A stretch of 64,000 nucleotides of DNA from Rhynchospora pubera (GCA_028095005.1 CM051459.1:487190-551189); one strand, 5' to 3'; counted from the first letter of the stretch, positions 1-12,661 are shown. Numbers and translations: made by a program. Notes: generated by a model from the letters alone, not told the origin.

Positions 1-1530
1 GTATAGCAGCCCTTATCGGGAATCAGCGGTAGACAATATTTATTGAACCTATCCTCATGTTGAAAAGATAAACATCTCAAACTTAGAACCAAAATCATAA
101 CGAAATAAATAATGACACATAACACAATCCAAATATTTATTTCGTTGGGTCAAGTCATGTACTATGTTCTATAACATACACATATGCAATTAAGCTGGTA
201 ACTCTTTACCTATGATCTGTAGAACTTATCATCACTTAACTTACATACTAATCTTATATGATAATTAATGTTCCTTGTTAATTATCAAGATTATGGACAG
301 TTTAGATTTATTATTGTCATTCTAAAGAATGATCCACAATTGAGATACTCAACCTGAATGATCTGTCAATAATAAACCTAAGAACAGATGATAAAATATC
401 ATCCATAACATAAACTAATATTTAAGTCATTAAATTATTGACTTCTATGACATAACTCCAACACTTAGTCGGTCTTCTTGTGAGAACAAAATGGAATTCT
501 TTGGACGAGGGGGCTCGTAAGAATTCAATTTCTAAGTCATCTAAGGTTGATCTCAACCCTAGCGAGGGACTTTTCCTCAAACGAAGAGATTTCGGCTTTG
601 ACTTTGGGTTTCGCGTTTGGATTTTTAATTTTTGAAGTTTCACTTGAGATGTGGGTGATTTCGTTCACTTTGCCCTTTTACACCTTTTACTTTTAGAAAA
701 TACTTAAGCATGGAAGATAGCATTTTATTTAGACCTTTGAAAATATCTTGAATTTGAGTATACTTAGCTTTCGAAAGTTGCACGTTTGAAATCCTTGTTT
801 TGAAAATATCTAGCATTTTACAAATGAGTTAATTTTCTAAAATTCCTTGTTAGAGTGAAAATACTTCAAAAATACAAAAGGCCGCTACTTCGACATATTT
901 TTCATATCAAAATATCAGTGAAGTCGGTTTATTTAGATTTTTAGAATTTTATGGATATGTCGTTTGTATTTTTCGGGGTTGCTTACTATTTTTAATGATT
1001 TTCTCAAGTTTCTGCCTACGTGTTTTTTTTATTATTGGGCCACGTCATCAGGCCATGATGAGGTGGCACGGCCTAAAAAAATGGATTTTTTGGTGTTGGG
1101 CCTTTTCCGATTTTTCTTTCTTTGGGCTTGAATGACCATTGGGCCGAGACTTCTTGATTTTGTTCCATCTCTTCATACAGTCTGTTTACAGAGGTTGACT
1201 ACATGGGTCTAACTACTATTTCGCCATAGACGATCAGAGAGGTCCAGCGTGTAAGCGTTTGAATGAAAAAGACGGGTTTCATCTCTTGCGTTAACGGTTC
1301 CGACGGAACGGGTATGGACCCGCTTTGGATTCCGACCATCGCAACTCGTCGGAGAGGGCTCTGGAGTATCGTGTGAGTGAGGGGCATACATCTATGGCTT
1401 TGGTTTTGATTGTGTCGGCCTGGTTAGCTGGGAACACCACTTGGCTAGTACGTCAGAGAAGAGACTAAGTGTTGAGGCGTTTGGGGGAAAACTAATTCGT
1501 ACCAGATATTAGTTTCCTAGGACTTAGACA
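1..1530 (-). repeat. Partial long non-coding LTR-like repeat, reverse orientation
   Basis: No convincing gene is present. Read on the minus strand, about 575-650 and 880-1010 resemble 44560-44640 and 44150-44290 of the long solo-LTR-like insertion at 41421-45391. The order of short blocks is the same, with roughly three quarters of bases matching by eye in the best part. The segment is therefore probably a diverged, opposite-orientation member of that family. Its left end lies outside the window and its right end near 1530 is a guess. The conserved hairpin block at the 3' end of the family is not seen here. Confidence 0.45.
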
Positions 1531-2104
1531 CAACATTGACATCATTTACATGATCTGTTTAAGTATTGTGAGGTAATCAGTGAATGGGATATGAACTGGT
1601 ACCGAAATTGAAAGGGGCAAAATGGTATAAAATTGAGTATTTTTACCAACGCATTGTAACTAATTCCTATGACTAAACATGATGTATTTGCAATCGTATA
1701 TCTTCGAGCTCTAACAAGCAACAATATGAACATTCATATTTACTGGGCATACCAAAGCCAGGAAGCAATATTTTCTTGTTTATGGCCAATTGGCCATTAT
1801 AACAACGAATCAGGGAATACCATACACCATCATTTTATTCATGAAACTCAAACTCATCATGACTTTCACACATACCTGACAAGTCATGAGGCATTATAAA
1901 ACCAGAAGGAAACGTCTAATTTTGCAACCTGGGTCAGATTTCTTTGGGGTTATGACAGTTTAACAAGGCAAGGCAAACCATACTTAATTTTTATTACCAA
2001 CTGGTCCTCACTTCCTTATATAATTATAATCAAGGCAATCAAAATTCAGATCAAGCAACACTTTAGCATATAACTGCAGTGTTGTCCTAGAATAGCAAGT
2101 GTAG
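1531..2104. other. Unassigned flank left of Copia-1
   Basis: AT-rich sequence with only short open frames and no recognised domain, RNA gene or repeat. It ends in TGTAG (2100-2104), the left copy of the Copia-1 target-site duplication. Together with 9612-9887 it is the oldest layer visible on this side. Confidence 0.4.
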
Positions 2105-2612
2105 TTTTAGAAAAAGTGTGTGGAGCCATGTTCCGAACGGACTGGTTTGCTGGGCAACCAGACTGTCTCGCTGTGGTTGGAACGGCCCGGTCCAACTCTG
2201 GACCGGACCGTTCCAGACGGCGGTTATGAATCTGGAAAGTCTTTTCCAGGCTGGCTATTTATACCCCTCTCTTCTGAAGCGACTCTAAGGTTGGTTTTTG
2301 TGTCTTTTGAGATAACCACTATCCTAGAGAGATCAGAAAGAGGGAGGAGCCATCCTATTGCTTGGAGAGCAATAGGAAGCACACGCACGAGTCGACCGGC
2401 ACTTGGATTCGTGAAAGGTGACGCCAAGCCCTGTCTTGTGGTTGTGGTGTGCCAGTTGTATACGGAGGAAGACTAAGAGACAATGAGGGGTTGCAGCAAA
2501 GCTTTGAGAATAATCTAGGCAATCGATCAACTTCCGCTGCGGTATATCTGAACTCTATGCATGGTTATAGGTTAGATATACATATTAGGTCAAGGACCGT
2601 CTAAAACCAATA
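2105..2612 (+). repeat. Copia-1 5' LTR
   Basis: 508-bp direct repeat of 9104-9611. A TATTTATA box at 2256-2263 marks the likely promoter, with transcription expected roughly 25-35 bases downstream. Copies of the CGG(A/T)CCG dyad lie upstream of the box (about 2125-2220). The terminal dinucleotides are mutated. Confidence 0.93.
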
Positions 2613-2613
2613 T

Positions 2614-2625
2614 TGGTATCAGAGC
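2614..2625 (+). other. Copia-1 primer-binding site (initiator tRNA-Met type)
   Basis: TGGTATCAGAGC follows the 5' LTR after one base. This is the usual primer site of plant Copia elements, complementary to the 3' end of initiator tRNA-Met. Confidence 0.9.
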
Positions 2626-2901
2626 CATAAGGTTCTTTTTGAAGTTTTGGTACTGTTTAACACCTAGAAACCATGAATATTGATAGTTTTTGTTTTGGTC
2701 TGAGACTTGGTTGCTCTATTGGAATCCTAGTTTTGATTTTACTGGTAATTTTGGCTTTAGATCTCTCTATGATTGATAGAAATAGTAGCAAATACTACAA
2801 ACTAGTTAATTTGGAATAGAGCAACCTTACTGGTAAAGAAAACTGATTTCTGAGGAATTCCATCGCTGGAAATACCAGAATCAGGGTTTCAGCAACGTCA
2901 G

Positions 2902-3100
2902 GACCAGACCATTCCAACTCTGGGACGGACCGTCCCATGACTTTTCTGACAGGACGGCATACAGGCTGGTCCGACCCAACAGTGGGACGGGCCGTTCCAG
3001 AGGTGGGATAGACCGTTCTAGGATGAAAACTCTTAACCAGTCTGCGGTTTGATCCTTGGGACGGACCGTTCCAATGTTGGATCGGACCGTTCCGATTATC
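2902..3100 (+). repeat. Dyad cluster in the Copia-1 leader
   Basis: About six copies of a 13-15 bp dyad centred on CGG(A/T)CCG lie here, for example GGGACGGACCGTCCC near 2923, with degenerate neighbours near 2905, 2970, 2985, 3005, 3058 and 3080. The surrounding leader (2626-3591) is otherwise non-coding. It ends in a T-rich stretch and TTTTGTAG just before the gag ATG, which looks like a splice acceptor. Confidence 0.8.
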
Positions 3101-4442
3101 TGACAGAACAAAATTGTGTAAACCTAGAGTTTGAACTGACCAATTATGAACATACTAGTATGTCCAACATGGTTTCTGACTTATCCTCTAGATACTCAGT
3201 GGTTATTGCATGCATCCTTGCATAGTTGAGTGATGGTAGGTCTTTAGACCTCTCAGAAATGGTTATATGCTTGAGTAGGCCTTTAAGGTTTCTAACTCGC
3301 ATGTAGACTAAAAGCACACAAAGGGTGACTTTGGATTTTAAGATCTGGGTATCTTAACCAATGTCTGAACCTCGCGCCAATCGAGTTGGTTGGGAGGCGG
3401 TGCACTTAGTTCATGTGATTTGATTGGTGGCCATGGTTGTCATCTCTTGATCATCGTGGCTAGGTTGCATCAACTTTTGGATCGATTCAAGGGTTGTGCA
3501 GTGAGGTATATTGGATGTTATAACTTGGAGTTATATCATATGTGTTGATGCTAACATGCATACATGTGCTTTGTCTCTATTTTGTAGAAAGATGTCGGCA
3601 AATAAGAGCATAGTCGTTGATCTCAATGCTGGTGAGAAACCGACGAGCAACAATTACGATGTTTGGCATCATAAGGTTCAATTTCTCCTTGAGATGCAGG
3701 ACTTGCATGAGCCACTCACAAAAGAACTCACTGAAGCCGAAAGGGCCAATCCAAGGCGGGTTCAGGCCAATGAGGATTTTAGAAAGAAGGATCGTGCCGC
3801 TCGCATATCGTTGCTGAGTAGCATGTCAAACAATCTTCTCCTCAGGTTTGAGAGGCACTTCACCACAAAAGAACTGTGGGAGGCGGTTAAGCTCCAGTAT
3901 GGTGGTACTTCGACCACCAGGATCCGGCAACTTACACTAAGGTTTGACGGCTATAAAAAGCGCCCTGAGCACTTTATGAGGGAGCATATCTTAGCCATGT
4001 CTACCATGATTAGTGAGTTGCAGCAAGCGGGTCATGTCCTCTCGGATGAGCAGCAAGTGCAAGTTGTCATCCTCTCTCTACCTCGCTCATGGGAGCATAT
4101 GAGAGTCAATTTAACTCACAATGACAACATACGCACCTTTGATGAGATGGCGCGTCATGTGGAGTTGGAGGAGGACCGCTTATTGGTTGAGAGAGCCGAT
4201 AAGGCGGCTGGAGAGCCAATGATTGCCGTCTCTAAGAACTCGCAAAGGAAACCGAGACAGAATTCCGGTTCCAAGAAAAATGCGGGTGGCAATGGCGTGG
4301 CCAATGCCAAGATTGACAAGAAACGCAGCAAGAAGCGCGGTAAAGGGAAGGAGAAGCCCAAGGGGGCTTGCTTCAACTGTGATCAGGTGGGACATTTTGC
4401 TCGTGATTGCACGAAGCCGAAAAAGGTACCCTCTGAACCTTT

Positions 4443-4530
4443 TGGGGCGGACCGTTCCAAAGTGGGGCAGACCGTCCCAATTCCCTTAGAGTCTGGGGCG
4501 GACCGTTCTGATGCAGAACGGACCGTCCAG
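4443..4530 (+). repeat. Dyad cluster between the zinc knuckle and protease
   Basis: Four copies of the Copia-1 dyad sit in the linker after the Gag zinc knuckle. They are translated in different frames (ADRS, QTVP, ADRS, ERTV), so the shared feature is the nucleotide sequence. Confidence 0.85.
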
Positions 4531-6002
4531 AACTTATCTTCTTGTGATTCAGCTTTATTTGCGTCCAGTTGCTTTATGCTTACTGATAACACTAATGTTT
4601 GGACTGTTGATTCTGCAGCAACTGACCACATAGCTACGGATCGAGCGGCATTTCTGGACTATCGTCGCATACCGGCAGGAAGCAAACGGATTTTCATGGG
4701 AAATAATAGTAGTGTCCAAGTGCATGGTATAGGCACATGTGAGCTTGTGTTTCGCAACGGACATAGATTAATTCTCCATGATGTTTTGTATGCGCCTGAT
4801 GTGAGACGAAGTCTTGTATCTGTTTTAGTTCTTGTCAAAACTGGATTGAGTGTTGTTTTTGTGTTGAATTGTATCAGAATTCTATGCTGATTGGTAATGG
4901 ATTTTTTAATGATAAATTCATGATTTTAGACACAATTGATGGCTCTTCTCTATCTTATAATGTTTTTTCTTCTAATCTGAATGATAACCTGATGATATGG
5001 CATGCTAGACTATGTCATGTAGGGCAGGAAAGGATGACTAGATTGGCTAAGGTTGGACTGTTGGGTCCCTTAACCAAGGTCTCCTTGCCTACATGTGAGA
5101 ATTGTCTAGCGGGTAAGGCTACCTGAAAGCCTTTTGGTAAGGCTGTTCGTGCCACAACTCCTTTGCAATTGATACACTCAGACATCTGTGGTCCTTTGAG
5201 TGTTAAGGCCAGACATGGTGCCTATTATTTCATCACAATTATAGATGACCACACAAGGTTTGGTCATGTCTATTTTATCTCCCACAAGTCAGAGGCACTG
5301 GGTTGCTTCACAAAGTACTTGGCGATGGTTGAGAATCAACAAAATGGACCTGTGAAAGCTCTTAGGACAGATCGAGGTCGAGAGTACCTCTCAGATCAAT
5401 TCAAGAGCTTGTGTGATGAAAAGGGAATCGTTCATCAGTTGACAACTCCCTACACGCCACAACAAAATGGTGTTGCTGAAAGGTGTAATAGGACTTTGTT
5501 GGAAATGGTTAGATCTATGATGGCACAAGCAAGTCTACCAATTTTATATTGGGGAGATGCGCTGTTGACAGCCGCATATGTTCTGAACCGTGTCCCTTCG
5601 AAGTCCGTGACAGCCACCCCCTATGAGTTATGGACTGGACGAAAACCGGATTTGGGTAATCTCCAACCATGGGGTTGTTTGGCTTATGTCCATGATCCGT
5701 TTCACAAACATAGGAAGCTTGGTCCGAGAGGGAGGAAGTGTATCTTTATAAGGTACTCTTAAGCTTCCAAGGGCCACGTGTTTGTTGGAGAGGATCTGAG
5801 TGGGACTGTCACGGAAATAGAGTCGAGGGATGCAACATTCCTTGAGAGCGACTTTCTAAAGAAAAATGAAGTTTCACGAATGCAAGGACTTTATGAGGAC
5901 ATTCCTTCTGCCGATATTGGCATTGGTCAAGAGTTGGAGGCTCAACCTCCTGAGACCAGGTCAATTGCAGAAGAGGGAACTCAACAAGTCAATCTCGGCA
6001 GT

Positions 6003-6092
6003 TGGAACGGACCGTCCCAAGACTAGGGCGGACCGTCCCAGACATACCTGCGATATTATTCTCCTGATCTGACTGGAACGGACCGTCCCAAT
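6003..6092 (+). repeat. Dyad cluster between integrase and RT
   Basis: Three copies lie in the variable linker between the integrase and RT domains. Here one is read as NGPS, the third possible frame. The in-frame TAG at 6024-6026 lies between two copies. Confidence 0.85.
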
Positions 6093-7841
6093 GATGTGAA
6101 CAGACAGGAAGAAGCAGAATCTCGAAGGTCAGAACGGGAAAGTGTACCCCGCCGAAGATTTGAGATCGAAGGGGGGGAAATGTTCATGGTCGCTTTGAAT
6201 GGTTTGGTTGTACCAAACGAGGATGATAAGCCTAAACACAATTGGGCAGTAAAGGCTATCGATTTGGATGAACTAAAGAATGTGCGAGAGGCACTTTCTG
6301 GCTCTAACTCTAAGGAATGGTTGCTGGCCATGCAAGATGAGATTGATTCCATGAAGAAGAATCAAGTCTGGGACTTAGTTGACTTACCACAAGGGCATAA
6401 GGCTGTTGGGAGCAAATGGGTTCTCAAGGTCAAACGTAAAAGTGACGGGTCAATTGAGCGTTACAAAGTTCGCTTGGTTGCAAAAGGATTCACCCAAGTA
6501 GGAGTGGATTATGAGAAAACCTTCTCTCCTGTGGTTAGGTTTGCCTCTATCCGCTTGATCCTAGCAATTGTCGCTGCAATGGATCTAGAACTATACCAAA
6601 TGGATGTGAAAACTGCATTTCTAAATGGAGAATTACAGGAGGAGATATATATGGCACAACCTGAAGGGTTTGTGATTAATGGGAAGGAGCACAAGGTGTG
6701 CAAACTTCACCGTTCCATATATGGTCTCAAGTAAGCATCACGACAATGAAACCTCCGATTCCACCAAGCTATCTTGTCAAATGGTTTTCAGGTGATGGAA
6801 GAGGATCATTGTGTGTATGTGAAGAGGTCCATGGGTGGGTTCTTGATTATGACATTGTATGTAGATGGCATATTGCTTGCAGGTAACAACAAGTCGCTGA
6901 TTTGTTCAACGCAGACTTAGTTGTCCTCTACATTTGACATGAAAGATATGGGTGAACCTAGCTATGTGCTAGGTGTCAAGATAACTCGAGACAGAACCAA
7001 GAGGTTTCTCAGTCTATCTCAAGAAACTTATGTGAAGAAGATTCTTGAACGATTTGACATGGCTGAATGTCGATCGGTTGACACTCCTATTAACAAAAAT
7101 ACAAGCTTGAGTAGTGACATGTGTCCCAAGACAAAGGAGGAAAAAGATAAGATGGAAAAAGTGCGGTACTCAAGTGCAGTTGGAAGCTTGATGTATGCTA
7201 TGATGTGTACAAGACCCGATATATGCTATGCGGTGAGTCTTGACAGCCGATTTCAATCGAATCCTGGATTTGCTCATTGGCAAGCAGTCAAGAGAATTTT
7301 GAGATATCTCAAGGGCACATCTGATTATGTGCTATGCTACCAAGGCATAGACCTGAATTTAGTCAGCTATTCGAATGCTGATTGGGGTGGAGACTTGGAT
7401 GAGCGCAAGTCCACTTCAAGTTTCATCTTCATGCTTGGTAAGAGCGTGATCTCTTGGGCTAGTAAAAAGCAAACGTGTGTTGCTTTATCCACCATGGAGG
7501 CCAAGTACATTGCATGTTCTGCGGCTGCCCAAGAGGCAATATGGTTGAGGCATTTCCTAAAGGAACTAGGGATAGTCAAGGTGCCCATCGGACCTGCGAC
7601 TATTTATTGCGATAGCACTGCTGCTATAGCATTCTCTAAAGACTCCAAGTATCATGGAAAAGGCAAACATATTGACATGAGATATCACTTTGTTAGAGAT
7701 AGACAAGAACACAAAAAGATTGTGTTGGAGCACATCTCCACCGACGAGATGGTGGCAGACCCATTTACAAAGGCCATAGCTAGGATGCAGTTCCTTAAAA
7801 TGGTTAGGATTATGGGTTTGAGATCTGCAGGCGGATCCTAG

Positions 7842-9091
7842 GATTGGAACGGCTCGTCCTAGACTGGGGCGGACCGTCCGGATTTCAGCTGGACCTTTTG
7901 AAAACTGAAAAACTGCTGGGGCATGGCATGTTTTAGGCTGGGACGGCCCGTCCGGAATCTGGAACGGTCCGGTCCAATTTTTCAGACTTTTGTATGTATG
8001 TATGTGTTTGAACAATTATGTTTTATTGATATATATTAAGACATTTGCATTCATTCTTGTTATTGAATTGTCTGTTATTGTTCAATTAAATGTTGGCATG
8101 GATGGTAGTGTGTATTTGAACTTGAGATTGTCTCGCTCACACGAGCAATCGCCTCTAATGCCAGGGGCATGTAGAGATGAGACTAGATTGAGCTATGTGC
8201 ACTTAGTCAAGGACTAAGGAACCACCTGGGGTGGTCGAAACTCAATGTCGCTTCAGTCTGGGACTGAAATGAGGCTTGTCTTCTTTTAGGCGATCCGATA
8301 TGATTGTATCCCTAACAATCATGTAGTTCAAGTATAGCCGAGGTGAGAATCTCCTTAAAACTCTAGGAGTGTTTAAGTGGAGAATCTCAGGATTAGTTGC
8401 AATAAGGAGTAGTCTAGACCATAGACATTTGGTTTGCAAATTGAATCTAGACTCGTACAACGAATGTAAACACACGTATATTGATGCAGATGATTCGTTG
8501 TAACATGTGCTCATACCACATGTGCTAGGCGACTCTTGGAAAATGGGTTGAGTGATTTCAGGACCAAGACCGTATGACTCCCCATTGTGTGAGTTCCATG
8601 ATTACGTACCCTTTTACTTTTAACTATGTCATGAGGGACAGGATCAGTGCCTGCTACTTTGGTGTGTACCCTATGGTGATGCAAATTCCGCCTGTCGGGG
8701 CATTGCTGGGAAAGCGACTGATTTTGTTCTGATTTTCATGAGACAAAGTAAAGATCAGATTCAATTTGCACAAATGAGAGATCTGTTGGTGTTCAGGATC
8801 CACCAAACTCGTCATTTGGACTGAGGTTGGGAACATACAACAGACTAAGACTAAAAAGGAAAGGACATGTATCATTGAGCGGTCGATAATGTCCGATCTA
8901 GTGCAAATTTGAATGTATCTAAGGTACTAGTATACAATTATCTAACTATTTTTATAAAAGGGTAGATGTTTTCTCGCTGGCCTTAACTTTGTTATGGTGA
9001 GGCGTTTTAGCTCCCGCTTGACAAGTGTATACGCTGGTCGCACAGTCCATTTGCCGTATGAGGTCTGACTCTGTGTTTGGCAACAATGTCT
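7842..9091 (+). other. Copia-1 long 3' non-coding region with more dyads
   Basis: About 1.25 kb between the polyprotein stop and the purine tract, long for a Copia element. Four further dyads occur at about 7843-7890 and 7938-7975. The rest contains no recognised gene. Confidence 0.7.
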
Positions 9092-9103
9092 CCAAGAGGG
9101 AGA
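9092..9103 (+). other. Copia-1 polypurine tract
   Basis: CCAAGAGGGAGA directly abuts the TG of the 3' LTR at 9104, in the position expected for the plus-strand primer. Confidence 0.8.
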
Positions 9104-9611
9104 TGTTAGAAAAAGTGTGTGGAGCCATGTTCCGAACGGACTAGTTTGCTGGGCAACCAGACTGTCTCGCTGTGGTTAGGACGGCCCGGTCCAACTCTGG
9201 ACCGGACCGTTCCAGACGACGGTTATGAATCTGGAAAGTCTTTTCCAGGCTGACTATTTATACTCCTCTCTTCTGAAGCGACTCTAAGGTTGGTTTTTGT
9301 GTATTTTGAGATAACCACCATCCTAAAGAGATCAGAAAGAGGGAGGAGCCATCTTATTGCTTGGAGAGCAATAGGAAGCACACGCACGAGTCGACTGGCA
9401 CTTGGATTCGTGAAAGGTGACGCGAAGCCCTGTCTTGTGGTTGTGGTGTGCCAGTTGTATACGGAGGAAGACTAAGAGACAAGGAGGGGTTGCAGCAAAG
9501 CTTTGAGAAGAATCTAGGCAATCGATCAACTTTCGCTGTAGTATATCTGAACTCTATACATGGTTATAGGTTAGATATACATATTAGATCAAGGACAATT
9601 TAAAACCAACA
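9104..9611 (+). repeat. Copia-1 3' LTR
   Basis: 508 bp, starts TGTTAG and ends CAACA, followed by the TSD TGTAG. A TATTTATA box lies at 9255-9262. It keeps the canonical termini lost in the 5' copy. Confidence 0.95.
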
Positions 9612-9616
9612 TGTAG

Positions 9617-9887
9617 AATAATCTCTCCTTCAGTTTCAGTTGAACTGAGTCACAACCTGATTCCCACATAATTTACATACAATACCAATGTGGATACTTA
9701 AAGTATAATTCTCAGCTAGCTAGTAGTGATTTATCATTTCTTGACGATATTACCAACAAATCCTTTAAACTTTATCAATTGTCAGATATGACCTAATTAC
9801 AGAGATCAAAAGTCTTAGTAAAGAAGATATGGTCAGGTCATAACAGATCAAATGCGAGGCTTTACAAAGGAGTCCTTTTAACATTCA
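9617..9887. other. Short unassigned segment between two retroelements
   Basis: About 270 bp of AT-rich sequence between the Copia-1 TSD and the left end of the Tat/Ogre-like element. No gene or repeat was recognised. Confidence 0.4.
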
Positions 9888-11306
9888 TGTAGCTACCCGC
9901 TAACTAACCGACCAACGACACTTGGCTTAGGTTCAACGATTATTTTGGAGTCGCCACCCGATGTAAAATCGGGAAAGAAAGTCGGTTTTGATTATATTTA
10001 GCCCATGGATAAGAGGTTCGTATCTCAGTTATGGTTGTGGAAGGTGTTAAGCACCACAAGCACCCAAACAAACTTGGTCTCTACTGATTCTAGCTTTCAG
10101 TAATTTCTTTTATTATCAAATATTCAAATTAAAAAAGTTAATATAAAAGAAAACAATAGCAGCAAGCACAAAATGAAATAAAAGAGAAAAATGTAGGAGA
10201 GTAGTGATGCAGCAGGCCGATCAGATTTTTGGTCACTAGCTGTCACTCATTGCCAAGTCGTTTAATGGACTTAGATGGCTGGTTATTACATGAATGATGA
10301 TCAGATTCTGAAATCATTATTAGATGGATCCCTCATTCATTTTTAAATTCAGAATATTGGAATGGGAGAGGTTTAAACTTCTGTAATCAGGATACTTGGA
10401 CTTTTCTCTTCGTAGTTTCCTTGCACTCCCCCCCCCCTCTGAAGTTTGTAAATGCATGTATATATAGGCAGCACCTAACTCTTCTCAAGCACAGTGCCAT
10501 GATCTTGAATACTTCCAAATGACCTGCAATTGAAAAAAAAAGCCATCTCGTAGTATGTTGTAAATTTAATTGCTTTAAACTATCACATGTCATGAATAAT
10601 TGAAATTGTTTGACCACATTTTCTACTATGTTGTGGGGAACAAATGCACACGGGTAAGATACTATACAAGCATAGTATTTTAGATTGATAGTTGGTGACC
10701 TTGACTGATTTGATTCTCCTACTTCTACTACTATGTTACATGTTAATACAAAACACTTAAATGTTCTGATTGTCCTTCGTGTAATGGTTGAAAGCAAAAA
10801 AAAAAAAAAAAAATTCACAATCCATCATGTCAATGTATTCCTTGCTTGTTTTTACCAGAACATTGTCAGAGGGTACCTTTTTCTCTGAAAATAAGTTGCA
10901 GTTGTCATGGAGTCAAACATGGAATAGTTTACATTACTAAAACCGTCCTTTTGAAGAAGAGACTAAAATCACCTATCTTAATAATGCATTCACCTATAAA
11001 CAGTGGCTCTTATATTGTAATTTCCCTCTGATCAAGCACGCAAGGTAACAGGAAAAAAGTTCTTATGATTTTATATTAATTCAAAACGATTTTTTTGCAA
11101 AGACGTTTAAAACTTTTTTTTTCTGGGTTACATAAGGTCTACTCCGTCAACATATTGACGGGAGGAATTATTGACGGAGATAAATATATATATATATATA
11201 TAAGAAACAATTTAGTAGGAAAGTAGAACTAATTTTTATATTTTTCATAGAGATGCAACATGCATGAGCTTTACAGAAATCATTCGAGATACCATAATGC
11301 ATAAAA

Positions 11307-11349
<43 letters not shown>

Positions 11350-11585
11350 TTCAAAAAGGTCATAGTAATTATAATATAAGAGGGGCTCATCATGACTGGA
11401 ATATATGATTTGAGATGCATAACACATTTAATTCTTTTACAGGAAACGTTCATGATCTATTGATATAGTTTGATATGAATTTGAGAATATATAAGAATAA
11501 CTATTGTACTCCTTCCCTGCTCCACAACTCCAAATAATGCGTCACTATTGGGTACAGGGATAGCAAACTTTGGAAATATTCATAT
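9888..11585 (-). repeat. 3' LTR of the Tat/Ogre-like element, first part
   Basis: Matches 41009-41420 plus 45392-47135 of the right LTR. The last bases (CATAT, 11581-11585) are the TSD of the Tat-like insertion; the LTR resumes at 29033. It includes a small hairpin (CCCGAT/ATCGGG around GTAAA, about 9958-9974), a (TA)n run near 11184-11202 and an (ATT)n run at 11310-11349. The many short open frames here are not credible genes. Confidence 0.92.
11310..11349 (+). repeat. (ATT)n microsatellite in the left LTR
   Basis: About 13 ATT units. The same run, slightly longer, is present in the right LTR at 46857-46900, so it predates insertion of the element. Confidence 0.9.
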
Positions 11586-12160
11586 TGATAACCTACAATC
11601 TAGCTCATAGATCTCAACAGAGAGTTGATATGAAGAAGAGTAAGAAATTCTTTATTAGCTTAATACATGGTTCCTTTTGTTTACAGAATGTCTAACCCCC
11701 TTTCCCTATGGAGGGGGGTTCCTATTTATAGTCATCTGGTGGTCCCCCATCGCATCGGATCTTTTGTGGCCTCATCGTGTCCTCATCCTCCTTATTCGAC
11801 TGCGGCATGAAGGTCGCCGCGGCCTCCCTCAACCTCAACATATCTCCTTCTCATTTGTGGCCAACGTTCATCCAGGCGAGGCTGAGTGCGAGGTTGAGTC
11901 GAGGCTTCCTGAATGACTATTGCCTAAAGGTCACAGAACATCCCGCGGCCGTTAAGGAAAGGACATCCGTGCTCAGAAACCGTTTCCTCTAGGGGGCCCA
12001 CCGGCGAGAGCTCTCTCTAACGATTCCTGACCCCCCTTCTGAGCGCAACGACCTCGGACCCACCTTCATCATAACGACTCGTGGGCTCCTTTCTCTAAAA
12101 AAAGGCCTCACACAGGACTTTTCGTAACTATTAGGCCCATATTATAATCTGACTATATCA
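11586..12160 (-). repeat. Tat-like element 3' LTR
   Basis: 575-bp direct repeat of 28458-29032, starting TGATAACC and ending TATATCA in plus-strand reading. Confidence 0.95.
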
Positions 12161-12178
12161 TTAGCCCTCGAGCTTCTG
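12161..12178 (-). other. Tat-like polypurine tract
   Basis: On the minus strand the sequence next to the LTR reads CCAGAAGCTCGAGGGCTAA, the purine-rich tract with central CTCGAGGG typical of such elements. Confidence 0.65.
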
Positions 12179-12655
12179 GTAAATGCTTGCATTTTATCAG
12201 AAGTTCTTTATAGCAATTTCTAGGTGGCGTCATTGGGCTTCAGGTGATGTTCGAGCGATGTTTACCTATTGACTAAATTCTTTGAAAGGAAGAAGACGAC
12301 GAACCCTGCGGGGCCCTCGTAAACCGCAAGCCCTCAGGAGGTGTTTGTTGATATCCGAATCCATACGACGCAGCCGCACAGTGACGGTGTTAATTAGTAT
12401 CTGAGTCCGCCAGACGCAGTTGGGCAGTGAGGGTTGACATTGTCGAGCCCTCGTGCGAGGTTGGAAGAAATATTTGGTGAATTTGATAATATAAAGAAAG
12501 GAGGCGGGGGCCACAAGATCTCCTATAGGGATCCTACAAGATCTTCCCATCATTGTATTCTTTGGGGGGTCGAGTCGCGACGATTTGTCTTCTCATTGGA
12601 ATTTGAGAAAGGGATAAAGTTCCCTTCTAGGCGGGAAAACCGAAGAGACGTGTCT

Positions 12656-12661
12656 TATATA
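12656..12661 (+). promoter_or_regulatory. Candidate TATA box for the antisense gene
   Basis: TATATA lies about 275 bases upstream of the antisense-gene ATG, on the opposite strand to the retroelement transcript. The downstream leader is pyrimidine-rich, as in many plant 5' UTRs. Only position and sequence support it. Confidence 0.45.

Larger units (their letters stand above)
3592..7841 (+). pseudogene. gag-pol: Copia-1 gag-pol polyprotein, broken
   Basis: Once a single frame from ATG 3592 to the stop at 7839-7841. Order seen: a UBN2-type Gag; a zinc knuckle (CFNCDQVGHFARDC, about 4369-4410); a protease with VDSAATDHI (about 4606-4632; the D-S-A form occurs in some plant Copia proteins); a GAG-pre-integrase motif (about 5000-5120); an integrase core with all three acidic residues (SDICGP, TDRGRE, NGVAER); RT; and RNase H ending near 7800. 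Breaks: a frameshift at about 4850-4880 and stops at 5124, 5760, 6024, 6732, 6747 and 6918, all in one frame. The RT active-site YVDD reads YVDG at 6858-6869, which should abolish polymerisation. Most stops are one transition away from a sense codon, as expected from methyl-cytosine decay. Confidence 0.93.
2105..9611 (+). mobile_element. Copia-1: Ty1/Copia LTR retrotransposon, decayed
   Basis: Two 508-bp LTRs (2105-2612 and 9104-9611) flank an internal region with an initiator-tRNA-Met-type primer site, gag-protease-integrase-RT-RNase H in Copia order, and a purine tract. A perfect 5-bp TSD (TGTAG at 2100-2104 and 9612-9616) proves the ends. By eye the LTRs differ at about 24 positions (near 5%), many in CG/CA/TG contexts. 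The coding region has six in-frame stops and one frameshift, so this copy cannot be autonomous. The 5' LTR starts TT instead of TG and ends TA instead of CA, both explicable as mutations because the 3' LTR keeps TG...CA. It is unusually rich in a short CGG(A/T)CCG dyad. Confidence 0.95.

Noticed and set aside
4609..4617. Copia-1 protease D-S-A as an inactivating mutation
   Set aside because: D-S-A in place of D-S/T-G occurs in other plant Copia proteins as far as I recall, so loss of function cannot be claimed.
10387..10818. 143-codon frame in the left LTR (also near 45671-45922)
   Set aside because: Part of LTR sequence; it differs between the two LTR copies by homopolymer-length changes that break the frame.
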